Source: Zymobacter palmae (GTDB lineage: Bacteria > Pseudomonadota > Gammaproteobacteria > Pseudomonadales > Halomonadaceae). From it: a stretch of DNA of 64,000 bases. The notes beneath the pieces are model-generated. The model saw nothing but the letters and a program-made list of their open reading frames with translations, did not search any database and was not told the DNA's origin. A program made the translations under genes and the position numbers. Location: NCBI RefSeq assembly GCF_003610015.1, contig NZ_AP018933.1, positions 2,638,035-2,702,034 on the forward strand. Direction: 5' to 3'. This document shows positions 21,201 to 30,492 of the stretch, one piece after another; the first letter of the stretch is position 1; every line of letters starts with the position of its first letter.

Positions 21201-22087
21201 GCATCGAACTCAACATCGCTGAATTTATGGAGCACGCTACCCCGCGTGACGTCGTCAAGATGATCTTCAGCGACCACCAGTACGACTCCTTCGCGCCACT
21301 GCTGTGCCTGCGCCCCGGCAAGCCCGGACATACCCCCATCTTCTGTTTTCACCCAGCAGGAGGCATCGGTTGGCCCTATGCTGGGCTGCTGAAGTACTTC
21401 CCCGCGGAATGGCCGGTATACGTATTACAGTCCCCGTCGCTTAAGGACAGCGACTACCAGCCAAGCTCTTTGGATGCCATCGCGAGCGACTACATCACAC
21501 GCATGCGCAGCATCCAGCCCAGCGGCCCGTATCATCTGATCGGCTGGTCATTCGGCGGCCATATCGCCCACACCATTGCCTCGATGCTGCAAGCAGAAGG
21601 CGAACGTGTTGATAGCCTAGCGATGGTCGACAATTACCCGCGTCCCAGCACCAAGTTCACCGCCGATGACGTGGTGATTCTCAGCCGACTAGCGCAAGCA
21701 GTGCTGAATAAGAAAGCCGAAGAGATCACCGATTGGGATGCCGACCTCAGCAATGCGATGGGGCTGCCCAAGACCCAGCAGAAGATCCTCGACATGGTGG
21801 TACGCGAGTTCAAGACGGCGCTGGGGCTGATGCAGAGCTGCAACATCCAGCATTTCGATGGCGACATGTTCTTCATTCGCGCCAAAGAAGACACCTTGCG
21901 CGATGCCGATCAAGTGCCAGCCATGTGGGCACCGCATATCAGCGGCGACGTGATCGTCAAGGAAGTGGGCTTCACGCACGAAGCGATTATGCAGACACGC
22001 GCACTGCCGTCGTTCGCTCCCGAGCTGACGGCCTATATCAAGATGCGCATCGACGCTGGCCGCGACAGCACCGCCGCAAGCGCCTGA
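18221..22087 (+). CDS. Nonribosomal peptide synthetase C-A-PCP-TE (second of tandem pair)
   Basis: A 1288-residue paralogue of the preceding synthetase, aligning along its whole length. Condensation motif NHIALDG (His near 133), adenylation motifs YTSGSTGHPKG near 591, NLYGPSEAT, YATGDRV, GRKDDQIKLRGLR and NGKLDKRRL, carrier GGHSLL (Ser near 979), thioesterase GWSFGG (Ser near 1110), MVDNYP and His near 1253. The ATG at 18221 has AAGGA eight bases upstream and gives an N-terminus (PHRVTRSQEEVFL) matching its twin; in-frame codons further up fall inside the intergenic hairpin. The residues expected to line the substrate pocket nearly match the first copy, so both may activate the same or a similar amino acid. 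A shared bidirectional terminator lies between it and gap. Confidence 0.93.
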   Translation: MPHRVTRSQEEVFLAHAQLARSSFYNLMDIITITGSLDPARLHRAITRMMGETDTLNFNFTYQNGGVRPVPRTNIFLFEELDVSAEDDPMATAQQLIDGFIHEDLDIQRDVLLYFRLIKVAADTWMMAEYCNHIALDGWGHSLIYNRIVELYNHPEAASSAPLGQQTDLNACEARYASSPTYEKDRTYWADYCDQLADPLRLSYDDRPASELLRFRARLKGPLEERLRTLAAERKLRLSSLLLTMFSIFLGRMSGQPRFTVGMPVAARVDKQARNIPSMLANILPMEIVTQPDDTLDDVARHINRTLRRHLLHQCYRYEDMVRDRARQGASGALFHMTLNVVAYDQDQTFEGCTVSFQNVANGPAEDLGIDVFDRNPDGSLEIGFNANGSVYSPELLQQYYDRFLLMAERITAAPETPIGQLSLLTDQELAAIRDRAQRPLPPFESINDRFAAVCDAHGARTAIVADGRQISYATLAQHVNALAHRLAEQGVRQGDRVGVMMPRSIEWVTSLLALYHLGATYLPINPELPTARIRYMLDNAQARLVITQHPEAVHDIDASIAAFTLPDLSTLHEHQPTAALTPDTEAYLIYTSGSTGHPKGVMVPHQGLVDEYTAMQQAAQVTPEAHVMQSSALSFDVSCLEVRLALLSGATLVIADTPVMAGSSTTLRQFIDRQRISHLFLTPSVLASHTADALPNDITLILTGEATPRATLERFQHCRHVLNLYGPSEATVISINPRFSPQDTSLGRTIDSMRTYVLDPQQQLLPPGTVGELYAAGSGLATGYLGQPDMTQKRFVEDLFCPQQRMYATGDRVYQTLDGRLLYVGRKDDQIKLRGLRIELDEVRNALLQYPDVEEAHVTIETHPEHGQLLVGYVRANSAIAQNALKASLRRTLPGYMVPSMIHTLDSLPLTANGKLDKRRLRDVLAQQRITLDTQADAANDQKITATEAMICDIFASVLKCPSPVAPDQDFFLLGGHSLLAFQVLQQVKAAFGIELNIAEFMEHATPRDVVKMIFSDHQYDSFAPLLCLRPGKPGHTPIFCFHPAGGIGWPYAGLLKYFPAEWPVYVLQSPSLKDSDYQPSSLDAIASDYITRMRSIQPSGPYHLIGWSFGGHIAHTIASMLQAEGERVDSLAMVDNYPRPSTKFTADDVVILSRLAQAVLNKKAEEITDWDADLSNAMGLPKTQQKILDMVVREFKTALGLMQSCNIQHFDGDMFFIRAKEDTLRDADQVPAMWAPHISGDVIVKEVGFTHEAIMQTRALPSFAPELTAYIKMRIDAGRDSTAASA

Positions 22088-22103
22088 CCTTCGCGCAGAT
22101 ACA

Positions 22104-22133
22104 AAAAAACCCCGACCGAAGTCGGGGTTTTTT
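22104..22133 (+). terminator. Bidirectional terminator between NRPS2 and gap
   Basis: A 13-bp stem (AAAAAACCCCGAC with its complement) with a CGAA tetraloop and TTTTTT on either strand; it can end both the NRPS transcript and the convergent gap transcript. Confidence 0.93.
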
Positions 22134-22180
22134 CATCACTATAAGTACAGGCTATGACCTTGCGGCCATGGGCACTGATC

Positions 22181-23188
22181 TTACAGGAATTTCTGCATCG
22201 CCAGAGCGTTGTCGAGCATACGAGTGGAGAAGCCCCATTCGTTGTCGTACCACGCCAGGATTTTAACCAGTTTGCCGTCGCTGCTAACGCGCGTCTGAGT
22301 CGCGTCGAAAGTAGAAGAGTTGGCATTGTGGTTGAAGTCAACAGAAACCAGCGGTTTTTCGTTAGTGCCGAGAACCGGAGATTTAGCAGCGGCTTCAGTA
22401 ACGACTTTGTTGATTTCTTCAACAGAAGTTGCGCGTTTCGGTACGAAAGACAGGTCAACAACGGAAACGTTGATAGTCGGAACGCGAACAGCGAAACCGT
22501 CCAGTTTGCCTTTCAGCTGCGGCAGAACCAGAGCCACTGCAGATGCCGCACCAGTTTTGGTCGGGATCATGGAGTGAGTGGCGCTGCGAGCACGACGCGG
22601 ATCTTTGTGGTAAACGTCGATCAGGTTCTGGTCGTTGGTGTAGGAGTGGATCGTGGTCATCAGACCTTCAACGATACCAATCTCTGCATCAATCGCTTTA
22701 GCAACCGGCGCCAGGCAGTTAGTGGTGCAAGAAGCGTTGGAAACGATGTGCATGTCGGACGTCAGGACGTCTTCGTTTACGCCGTAAACGACAGTAGCGT
22801 CAGCGTCAGCACTCGGGCCAGAGATCAGAACGCGTTTAGCGCCTGCTTCCAGGTGCAGAGCGGCTTTTTCACGTTTAGTGAAGATACCGGTGCATTCCAT
22901 GACCAGGTCAACGTTCAGTTCTTTCCACGGCAGGCTAGCCGGGTCACGTTCTGCCAGGCAGACGATTTTGTCGCCGTCGACATACATTGCTTCTTCGTCG
23001 TGAGAAACGGAGAAGTTAAAGTGACCATGAGTGGTATCGTATTCGAGCAGGTGAGCGTTCAGAGCAGTGTCACCCAGGTCGTTGATGGCAACAACCTCGA
23101 TGCGATCACGGTAGCCGTTTTCGTACAGTGAACGCAGGGTGTTACGGCCGATACGACCGAAGCCGTTGATGGCGACTCGCAAAGTCAT
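22181..23188 (-). CDS. gap: Glyceraldehyde-3-phosphate dehydrogenase, type I
   Basis: NAD-dependent oxidation of glyceraldehyde-3-phosphate in lower glycolysis and the Entner-Doudoroff pathway. Signature [15 protein letters not shown] at the N-terminus binds [15 protein letters not shown] holds the catalytic Cys (near residue 154), and [13 protein letters not shown] lies near the C-terminus. The ATG at 23188 ([10 protein letters not shown]) follows GGAGAG and gives 335 residues; the open frame extends 38 codons upstream but with no homologous sequence. It is divergent from glk across a long gap. Confidence 0.97.
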   Translation of the reverse strand: MTLRVAINGFGRIGRNTLRSLYENGYRDRIEVVAINDLGDTALNAHLLEYDTTHGHFNFSVSHDEEAMYVDGDKIVCLAERDPASLPWKELNVDLVMECTGIFTKREKAALHLEAGAKRVLISGPSADADATVVYGVNEDVLTSDMHIVSNASCTTNCLAPVAKAIDAEIGIVEGLMTTIHSYTNDQNLIDVYHKDPRRARSATHSMIPTKTGAASAVALVLPQLKGKLDGFAVRVPTINVSVVDLSFVPKRATSVEEINKVVTEAAAKSPVLGTNEKPLVSVDFNHNANSSTFDATQTRVSSDGKLVKILAWYDNEWGFSTRMLDNALAMQKFL

Positions 23189-23841
23189 CACTTCTCTCCT
23201 ATTTAATGGACGGCCTGGCCACCATTGACCAAGTCGATTTTTCGCCACTACCGCTGGCGCTATTCGAAAACCCAGTGTCTGGATTAACGACGCCTGCCGC
23301 AATGACTTGAATGGCGGTGTCCGTAAAGCACGGATATACGAACGCCCTTTGCCTTGGTGACAAAGGCTACCCCAATAATGGGGGCATAGTCACCTGTTGC
23401 AAGGGGATTGTTCGCATACAGTCTTCAAGCATTTTCTCTGGATGCCGACCCTTATGTACACGTGGGCCAATGCATCCCGACGACCCCCAATGTGCACATC
23501 AACCAAAATAATGCCTCATCGAGGGGTGCTCCACGTCAGGAGGTGTGTCAAAATTAACCCAAGCCATCGAAAAAGTCAGTTGTTCGAAAGTGGGACATAA
23601 AGCCACGGCGGGCCGCTCTTTTCGCGTAAATGCTGGAGTTCCTGCCCTTTCCGGGCGATGAAATGGGCATTGGCTGCGACAAAAGCGCCCTTTTGGCTGC
23701 TAAACGGGTATTTTCATGTACTCCGTTGGTAGGACTCAATGGCCCTGACCTTGCTCATCCGGTAGTATCACGGAACATTCCAGGGCTCAGCCACCGGAAC
23801 CTTGTGTGCAACTTCCGAATACCATTTCAGGAGTAACAGCA
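23189..23841. other. 653-base noncoding gap between divergent gap and glk
   Basis: Unusually long for this compact region. Short open frames here show no conserved features and no ribosome sites. The promoters of gap and glk must lie here. It contains a nested inverted repeat at 23356-23394, listed separately. I found no clear HexR-type palindrome. A small RNA or long 5' leader is possible but unsupported. Confidence 0.5.
23356..23394 (-). repeat. Nested inverted repeat in the gap leader region
   Basis: Outer arms GGTGAC and GTCACC flank an inner palindromic hairpin ACCCC-AATAA-TGGGG-type stem. It sits about 170-205 bases upstream of the gap start, where a 5' leader could run. It could be a structured leader or an operator; function is inference. 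Confidence 0.3.
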
Positions 23842-24801
23842 ATGACTCGACCCGCTCTGGTGGGAGACATCGGCGGCACCAATGCGCGCTTCGCACTGGT
23901 GACACCAGGCGAATACAATCTCCACGACATCAAGAAGCTTCCGACAGCGGACTACAGCACGCTTTCGGAAGCGGTTCAGGCCTATCTCGAGATGGTGGGC
24001 GGTGAGCGTCCCCGCGAGGCGTGTCTGGCCTTTGCCTGCCCCGTTCATCACGACATCATCAAGATGACCAACAATCCTTGGACGTTCAGTAAGAGCGCCT
24101 TCAAGGAAGAAATGAAGCTGACCAACTTCAAGGCCATCAACGACTTCACCGCTCAGGCGCTGGGTCTGCCGCATATCGAATCCGGCGATCTGCACAAACT
24201 GGGCAACGGCACTAGCCAAGACGGCTGCGCGCGTCTTGTCGTAGGTCCGGGTACAGGTCTTGGTGTTGCCGGTCTGGCACCCAGCCAGCGTTTCTGGATC
24301 CCGCTGTCTGCTGAAGGCGGTCACGCCAGCTTCGCACCAACCGACGACTTCGAAATTGAACTCTTCAAGTGGTTCCGTCGTCGCTACAACCGTGTTTCCG
24401 TCGAACGCATCCTGTGCGGTCGCGGCATTGCGGACCTGTACGAAGCCCATGCTGAACTCGAAGGCACCAAGCCGCAGTTCGCGACACCGGCCGAAGTAAC
24501 CACTGCCGCTCTGGCAGGCGATCGCCTTGCACTCGAAACCGTCATGCGTTTCTGCAAGATCCTCGGTGACGTTACGGGCGACATGGCACTGACCCTCGGT
24601 GCTCGTGGTGGTGTTTACCTGTGTGGCGGTATTCTTCCCCGCATCCTCGACCTCGTCGTGAAGAGTGACTATCGCCAAGCCTTCGAAAACAAAGGCCGTA
24701 TGGGTGCTTACACTCGCGAAATCGCCACTTGGGTCGTTACGGCCGAGTGGACCGGTCTGTTGGGCGCTGCCGAAGCGCTGCACAACGAAGAGGTTGCTTG
24801 A
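23842..24801 (+). CDS. glk: Glucokinase
   Basis: ATP-dependent phosphorylation of glucose to glucose-6-phosphate, a route for non-PTS sugar use. The 319-residue protein belongs to the bacterial Glk family: GDIGGTNARFAL phosphate-binding loop at the N-terminus, NNPWTFS, KAINDFTAQALGLP, VGPGTGLGVAGL, EGGHASFAP with the hexose-binding Glu-Gly-Gly-His, and GGVYLCGGILPR. The ATG at 23842 has AGGAG eight bases upstream; 12 extra in-frame codons upstream are discarded. The mutarotase gene begins three bases after its stop, so the two form an operon. Confidence 0.96.
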   Translation: MTRPALVGDIGGTNARFALVTPGEYNLHDIKKLPTADYSTLSEAVQAYLEMVGGERPREACLAFACPVHHDIIKMTNNPWTFSKSAFKEEMKLTNFKAINDFTAQALGLPHIESGDLHKLGNGTSQDGCARLVVGPGTGLGVAGLAPSQRFWIPLSAEGGHASFAPTDDFEIELFKWFRRRYNRVSVERILCGRGIADLYEAHAELEGTKPQFATPAEVTTAALAGDRLALETVMRFCKILGDVTGDMALTLGARGGVYLCGGILPRILDLVVKSDYRQAFENKGRMGAYTREIATWVVTAEWTGLLGAAEALHNEEVA

Positions 24802-24804
24802 TCC

Positions 24805-25698
24805 ATGTCTGATGCGTCGAATTCATCCACTTCTGCGTATGCACTGCCTGTTTCTCTACAAACACTTGTCGACGAAACGCAAGGCCAGCGTGATGCTACG
24901 TGGGAGGGACGCCAAGTACTGATCCTCAATCAGGTATGGGGATCACTGGTTCTGTCCCGCGAAGGGGGGCAGGTGTTGCATTTCGCTCCCCAGGGACAGG
25001 CACCGTGGCTCTGGATGAGTTCGACGCCCAAACCGCTTCCCGCCGCCATTCGGGGAGGAATCCCCCTATGTTGGCCGCGGTTTGGAGACGAGGCTTCCGA
25101 TATCGACCTTCCCTTTCATGGGATCGCGCGCAAGATGTCCTGGCAGATCGATGCAGTGGACGGTGACGACGAGGGGGTAGAGATCCATATCTCGCCCGCC
25201 GAAGCCGTGGACCTACAGCTGTTCCCTCGTTGCGTCATTTTGGCCAGTGCACAGCGTCTGCGCGTTGAGTTGATTACCGAGCACCGTGGTACGACCCCGG
25301 TTCGTTTCACACAAGCGTTGCACACTTATCTGGCAGTCCAAGACACGCATTCCTGCCGCGTGGAAGGGCTGACAGGTGCGCGGTATATCGACAAGATGAA
25401 AGGCGGTCAGGAAGCCGACCAAGTGGGTGAACTGGTCATCAGAGGGCCACTGGATCGCATCTATCATTCGTCTGTCCCGCTGGTGCTCAATGACGGCCAT
25501 CGCCGCCTGCGCATCGGTAAGGAAGGCAGTGATTCAAGCGTTGTATGGCACCCCGGTGTCGAAGGCCGTCCAGCCGACGTACCGGAAGCAGAACTCAACG
25601 GCTATCTTTGCGTTGAAGCGGCCTGTACACGCCTTGATCCGATCTGGCTTCCGCCGGGTGGCCAGCACCTGCTGGCACAAGAACTGAGTCTGGCGTGA
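24805..25698 (+). CDS. D-hexose-6-phosphate mutarotase (YeaD family, galactose-mutarotase-like)
   Basis: A 297-residue galactose-mutarotase-like beta-sandwich protein of the YeaD class, which interconverts alpha and beta anomers of glucose-6-phosphate. Family features are REGGQVLHF, IRGGIPLCWPRFG, HGIARKMSW, FTQALHTYLAV, GLTGARYIDK and the C-terminal VWHPGVEG and CVEAACT blocks. It starts three bases after glk, and coupling with glucokinase fits: it would speed delivery of the beta anomer used by glucose-6-phosphate dehydrogenase. The biochemical role in this organism is inferred. Confidence 0.9.
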   Translation: MSDASNSSTSAYALPVSLQTLVDETQGQRDATWEGRQVLILNQVWGSLVLSREGGQVLHFAPQGQAPWLWMSSTPKPLPAAIRGGIPLCWPRFGDEASDIDLPFHGIARKMSWQIDAVDGDDEGVEIHISPAEAVDLQLFPRCVILASAQRLRVELITEHRGTTPVRFTQALHTYLAVQDTHSCRVEGLTGARYIDKMKGGQEADQVGELVIRGPLDRIYHSSVPLVLNDGHRRLRIGKEGSDSSVVWHPGVEGRPADVPEAELNGYLCVEAACTRLDPIWLPPGGQHLLAQELSLA

Positions 25699-25751
25699 TC
25701 AAGGGCGTCCGCATGGGGCGTCCCCGCACTCACTGATCCGACTCCAAGAAA

Positions 25752-25781
25752 CAGGCGCCATGTCCGTGACATGAGCGCCTG
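25752..25781 (+). terminator. Hairpin after the glk-mutarotase operon
   Basis: CAGGCGC pairs with GCGCCTG and CATGTC with GACATG, with a single unpaired A; total about 13 bp. Followed by CTTCTGT rather than a pure T-run, so a moderate terminator. Confidence 0.6.
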
Positions 25782-25948
25782 CTTCTGTATGTCCGCCTTT
25801 TAGACGCAGACACGTTCCACTACCCCACTACCTCCTCCCTCATACGATCTATTTCTTCCACAAAGCCGAGAGGCACCGTTTCACAGCGCTCTCTATCGCC
25901 TTATCATGTGGTGGATTCTCCCCTTCCTGCCGCAAGGATAGCCTTTCC

Positions 25949-27214
25949 ATGCCCGCTTCCCGCCCGCTCATCCGCACACCGCAAGGCGTTGCGCTCTACA
26001 TCGGTTCCGTGCTGGGAGGTGGCATTCTGGTGCTGCCCAGCCTAGCAGCAGGACAGTCAGGCCCCGCATCGCTACTGGCATGGACCATCGTGACCCTCTT
26101 CAGCCTTCCCGTAGCGCTACTGTTCGGCTTACTGTCAGCCCAACACCCGACCAATGGCGGCCTGAGCGACTTCGGGCGCGCGGCCTTCGGACGCCATGCA
26201 GGCAATCTGGCAGGATGGCTCTACCTGTTCGTGCTGCCCTTCGGACAGCCCGCTGTCATGCTGTCCGGCATGTACTACCTTGCCTATGTGCTAGGGCTGC
26301 CTCGTTCAGTCACGGTGTTATTGGCGTTTGGCGTGATCACCACGGCCGTGGTCGTCGCACTGGCGGGAAAGCGACTCGCAGCGCGAGTGCAGATGTTGAT
26401 CGTGATGGCCATTGCGCTGATTCTGGCCTGGACCTTCTTCATCGGCATTCCTCATATTCGCCTGTCGCATTTCACCCCATTCATGCCGAACGGCATCAGC
26501 TCGATTGGCGCAACCGTTGCCCTAGTGATGTGGTCATACATCGGCGTCGAAAACCTCTCCTTTATTGCTGAAGACTTCGAAGACCCCAAGCGCGATATGG
26601 TGAGAACCGTGTTGATCGGCACCGTCCTCGTGACCGTGCTGTATTTGGGAGCGGCCTGTCTTACCATTGGCGTTTTATCGCCCGAACAGTGGGCGACAAC
26701 CCGCGCCCCGTTTGCCGAGATCGCTCTTCAATGTGCGGGACATGCCGCGATGGTAGCCGTCACATGCGTTGGCCTGTTCATCGTCAGCGCCAGCGCTCTC
26801 GCATCTATCTGGGGAGGCTCCAACCTATGCGCATCGCTGGCCCATCAAGGCGCGCTACCGCGCATACTGGCCTACCGCATTGGTGGCATTCCTCGCCCCG
26901 CCATCGTCGCCATCTGGATAACCTACGCGGTCACCTTTACGGCCATTTTGCTGCTCGATTTCGATATCGATGCCATGGCACGTCTGGTCGGAGCATCAAC
27001 GCTGTGCACCTATGTCATGGCGGCTGCATCAGCCTTAAAACTGATGACCCGATACCGCTTTCTGGCGTGGATCACGCTGATCCTGTCAGGCAGCGCCCTA
27101 CCGTTCTTTGGCTGGACACTGCTACTGCCCGCCACAGTCACCCTACTCTATCTGCTGTACAGTCTTTGCCGTCGACACCCTTCATCAGTAAAAGAAAAAA
27201 TCGCACGATCCTAG
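25949..27214 (+). CDS. APC-superfamily amino-acid transporter (YjeH-like exporter)
   Basis: A 421-residue inner-membrane protein with about 12 hydrophobic segments. The first segments (QGVALYIGSVLGGGILVLPSLAA) and NGGLSDFGRAAFGRHAGNLAGWLYL resemble YjeH, the E. coli exporter of methionine and branched-chain amino acids; YGVENL-like SYIGVENLSFIAEDFEDPKRD is typical of APC family members. The ATG at 25949 has AAGGATAG upstream. The substrate is not determinable from sequence alone. The repeat-protein gene begins 24 bases after its stop and may be co-transcribed. Confidence 0.82.
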   Translation: MPASRPLIRTPQGVALYIGSVLGGGILVLPSLAAGQSGPASLLAWTIVTLFSLPVALLFGLLSAQHPTNGGLSDFGRAAFGRHAGNLAGWLYLFVLPFGQPAVMLSGMYYLAYVLGLPRSVTVLLAFGVITTAVVVALAGKRLAARVQMLIVMAIALILAWTFFIGIPHIRLSHFTPFMPNGISSIGATVALVMWSYIGVENLSFIAEDFEDPKRDMVRTVLIGTVLVTVLYLGAACLTIGVLSPEQWATTRAPFAEIALQCAGHAAMVAVTCVGLFIVSASALASIWGGSNLCASLAHQGALPRILAYRIGGIPRPAIVAIWITYAVTFTAILLLDFDIDAMARLVGASTLCTYVMAAASALKLMTRYRFLAWITLILSGSALPFFGWTLLLPATVTLLYLLYSLCRRHPSSVKEKIARS

Positions 27215-27217
27215 TCA

Positions 27218-28000
<783 letters not shown>

Positions 28001-29242
28001 TCAGAATGACATCCACACAGGCATATGGTGAGACCAGCGACGGAAGATGAGGAGCGCAATAGAAGCGTTGAGCCGAAACTGAGCATCATTTAACGACTGC
28101 CCCGTCTGCTGCTCGATGCGCTGCACTCGCTGATAGAGTGTATTGCGGTGTATGCCCAAATGCTCAGCAGCCTTGATAAGGTTGCCGTTTTCCTGCAGAA
28201 CCGCTTCCAGCGTCTCAATCAATTGAAAGGGATACTTACGATAGGGTTCATGCAGAACACCGATGATGTCCTTCATGAATTGGAAGATAAGGTTCTGATC
28301 ATGAATGGCAGATAGTAGCTTCAGCACACCTATCTCAGCATAATCACACAGCCCACTCTGCGCTGGCATGGCCTGCGCGATGTCCAGAGCACGACGAGCC
28401 TCCATCAAGCCTTGGCTGAGCTGAGTCAGTGAATGTACCGGCGAAGACATTCCACCCCGCAGGATCAAAGGAGAGAACTCGGCCATGGCAGACTGCTGGA
28501 GGTGGTGGAGGAACTGCTTCTGTTGCTGAAGCCCTTCTGAGCGATCCTCCAACAGCAGGATGAAAAGTTCTCCCAACTCGATCAGCGGCATTTTTTCCTT
28601 GCGATAGATCAGGCTCTGCTTCAAGAAGTCACGCACATGCAAGCTGGCCTTCTGCAACGTTGTCTCTGCCTGATCTGGCGAAAGCGTATCGAACAGCACC
28701 TGTATATGAGCCAATCGCATGGCGATAATGCGATACGGCGCCTGCAACACTAGCTGAAGATGCTCGGCACGTTGACGGGCAATATCAAGGCTGGGGTATT
28801 CCCCGGTCAGCATTTGCGTCAGGATATCTCGCTGAGAGCGTCGCATTGAACAGTGCTGAACTAGGGCAGTGCCAATAATCTGAGTCACCAACACCATCTT
28901 CAATGAATAAGGCTGTTCGACCAGAGGAATACCCAGAGTATCTGCCAGAGAAATAACAGAAGCGGGAATGATCTTGATGAAATCATTTCCCGTCAGAATG
29001 ACCATGCCAGCAATGCCTTTTTCATGGCCTTCGTGCAACAGACGCAGTAGGTTGCTTTCATCACGAGGATGATTGATGCCCGTGACGAACACCAGTTCTC
29101 CTCCCATGATCCATTCAGCAATGCCTTCGTTTTCTGCAACGTAGTACCAGCGCACACTTTTATGAACATTGGGCAAGCCCGCCCGCAGTGACATCGGCTC
29201 AAGCCCTTCAAGCTCAAGCACATTCAGAACGGTAAGACTCAT
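28001..29242 (-). CDS. PucR-family transcriptional regulator
   Basis: A 413-residue regulator with the N-terminal PucR (purine catabolism) domain, seen as GLPNVHKSVRWYYVAE, GELVFVTGI and GIAGMVI, a central GGDEF-like linking region and a C-terminal PucR-type helix-turn-helix, ENGNLIKAAEHLGIHRNTLYQRVQRIE. The ATG at 29242 follows GGGGAG and overlaps the permease stop by four bases (ATGA), giving translational coupling. By context it probably senses a nucleobase or related compound and controls the permease; the effector is unknown. Confidence 0.9.
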   Translation of the reverse strand: MSLTVLNVLELEGLEPMSLRAGLPNVHKSVRWYYVAENEGIAEWIMGGELVFVTGINHPRDESNLLRLLHEGHEKGIAGMVILTGNDFIKIIPASVISLADTLGIPLVEQPYSLKMVLVTQIIGTALVQHCSMRRSQRDILTQMLTGEYPSLDIARQRAEHLQLVLQAPYRIIAMRLAHIQVLFDTLSPDQAETTLQKASLHVRDFLKQSLIYRKEKMPLIELGELFILLLEDRSEGLQQQKQFLHHLQQSAMAEFSPLILRGGMSSPVHSLTQLSQGLMEARRALDIAQAMPAQSGLCDYAEIGVLKLLSAIHDQNLIFQFMKDIIGVLHEPYRKYPFQLIETLEAVLQENGNLIKAAEHLGIHRNTLYQRVQRIEQQTGQSLNDAQFRLNASIALLIFRRWSHHMPVWMSF

Positions 29243-30492
29243 CCTTGACTCCCCTTTTTGCAATTCACTCCGCACAGGCCCAGCACGATATAAGCTACCG
29301 CTGCGGCAGCAATTCCCACTACAGGCGCAACCCAAGGAGAAAGACACGACAACACGGCGCCTATGGCATAAGCCAACAAGCCCCGTATATTGAAGTTTGG
29401 CAACGTGACGTCCTCTAGCCGGGGATACCGTCCATGATGGAGTCCCCAGAAGTCCGCCATAATCACACCACCGATAGGCGGAATGATTACCCCGAGCAGT
29501 TTAAGAAAAGGCACCAGCAACTCGGATATACCTGCCACGGCCAGCAGAATCCCTGCAACAGCACTAAGAAGCGTCACGGGCACACGCCGGTCGGTACGCA
29601 TAAGATGGCATGCTGCCGCTGCAACGTTATAGATAGTCGGTCCTTGGATCGTCCACAAGTTGAGGCAAAGCATCACGATAGCCATAAGAGATAACCCTTG
29701 TAGCATCATGACATCAACAATATCCGCATTCTGATACACGATGCCACACCAGCCACCAGCGATAATCATCAACCCATTGCCTGCAAAGAAGCTCAAAAAC
29801 GAAGCGGCGACAGCGGCCCGGCCACAACGTGCAAGCCGAGACCAATTGGTGGACTGCGTTGCACCGCTTGCAAATGTGCCAAATACGATGGTGATAGCAG
29901 CCGACCAGTCCATGGGCTGGAGAGGAGCAATGTCAGTCAATGCCTGCCACCCTCCGGCGTGCTGAGTCGCTTTGATGATGGCGACGACCAACAGTGCCAT
30001 CATCAAAGGCACCGAAAAGCACGACAGCACATTAAGTCCTTTGAAACCAACGATAGCGGTTATGCAAAAGCTCAGCCCCAAAAGCACCATCAGTGGGTAT
30101 GCGCTCCACGCTTGCCATCCTAGCCAGGAGCACAATGAGTTTGCCAATGTCGCCGTACCCCACGCATACCAGCCAAGCTCAGCAATACACAGTGCAAAAT
30201 CTGACAGCTTGCAGCCCACTTCGCCAAAGCAGAAACGCCCCATCAATACGGCACTCAAACCGCTACGCGCCGAAATGAAGGCAAGGGCTCCGGCGTATGC
30301 AGCAAGTAATATATTGCCGACAACCGCAACCCATAGCATGTCCCAAAAGGAGAAGCTCATCCCCACTTTGCCGCCAGCAAACATAGTGCCAACGAAGAAC
30401 GTGAAGCTAAACATTACTATAAAGATAGGGAATAAGCCTTTGCGTTCATTTCGAGGAACTTCACATAACGTAAACTCTGTAGATTGAGACAT
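29239..30492 (-). CDS. NCS1-family nucleobase permease (CodB-like)
   Basis: A 417-residue inner-membrane transporter with about 12 hydrophobic segments. FVGTMFAGGKVGMSFSFWDML, the Gly-rich first half and GVIIPPIGGVIMADFWG match the cytosine permease branch of NCS1 transporters. The N-terminus (EFTLCEVPRNERKGLFPIF) also fits CodB. No cytosine deaminase gene follows; the partner is instead a PucR regulator, so the substrate could be cytosine, another pyrimidine or a purine derivative. AAAGG precedes the ATG. Confidence 0.85.
   Translation of the reverse strand: MSQSTEFTLCEVPRNERKGLFPIFIVMFSFTFFVGTMFAGGKVGMSFSFWDMLWVAVVGNILLAAYAGALAFISARSGLSAVLMGRFCFGEVGCKLSDFALCIAELGWYAWGTATLANSLCSWLGWQAWSAYPLMVLLGLSFCITAIVGFKGLNVLSCFSVPLMMALLVVAIIKATQHAGGWQALTDIAPLQPMDWSAAITIVFGTFASGATQSTNWSRLARCGRAAVAASFLSFFAGNGLMIIAGGWCGIVYQNADIVDVMMLQGLSLMAIVMLCLNLWTIQGPTIYNVAAAACHLMRTDRRVPVTLLSAVAGILLAVAGISELLVPFLKLLGVIIPPIGGVIMADFWGLHHGRYPRLEDVTLPNFNIRGLLAYAIGAVLSCLSPWVAPVVGIAAAAVAYIVLGLCGVNCKKGSQG

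Noticed and set aside
14172..22087. Enterobactin-type siderophore locus
   Set aside because: Only the EntF-like architecture is shared. No isochorismate or DHB genes, receptor or esterase in the window, and the pocket residues are not those I would expect for serine.
22154..23131. Long open frame antisense to gap on the + strand
   Set aside because: Shadow of the highly biased gap coding sequence; no ribosome site and no recognisable protein features.
23827..24783. Long open frame antisense to glk
   Set aside because: It mirrors almost the whole glk gene, whose motifs are unambiguous; a shadow frame.
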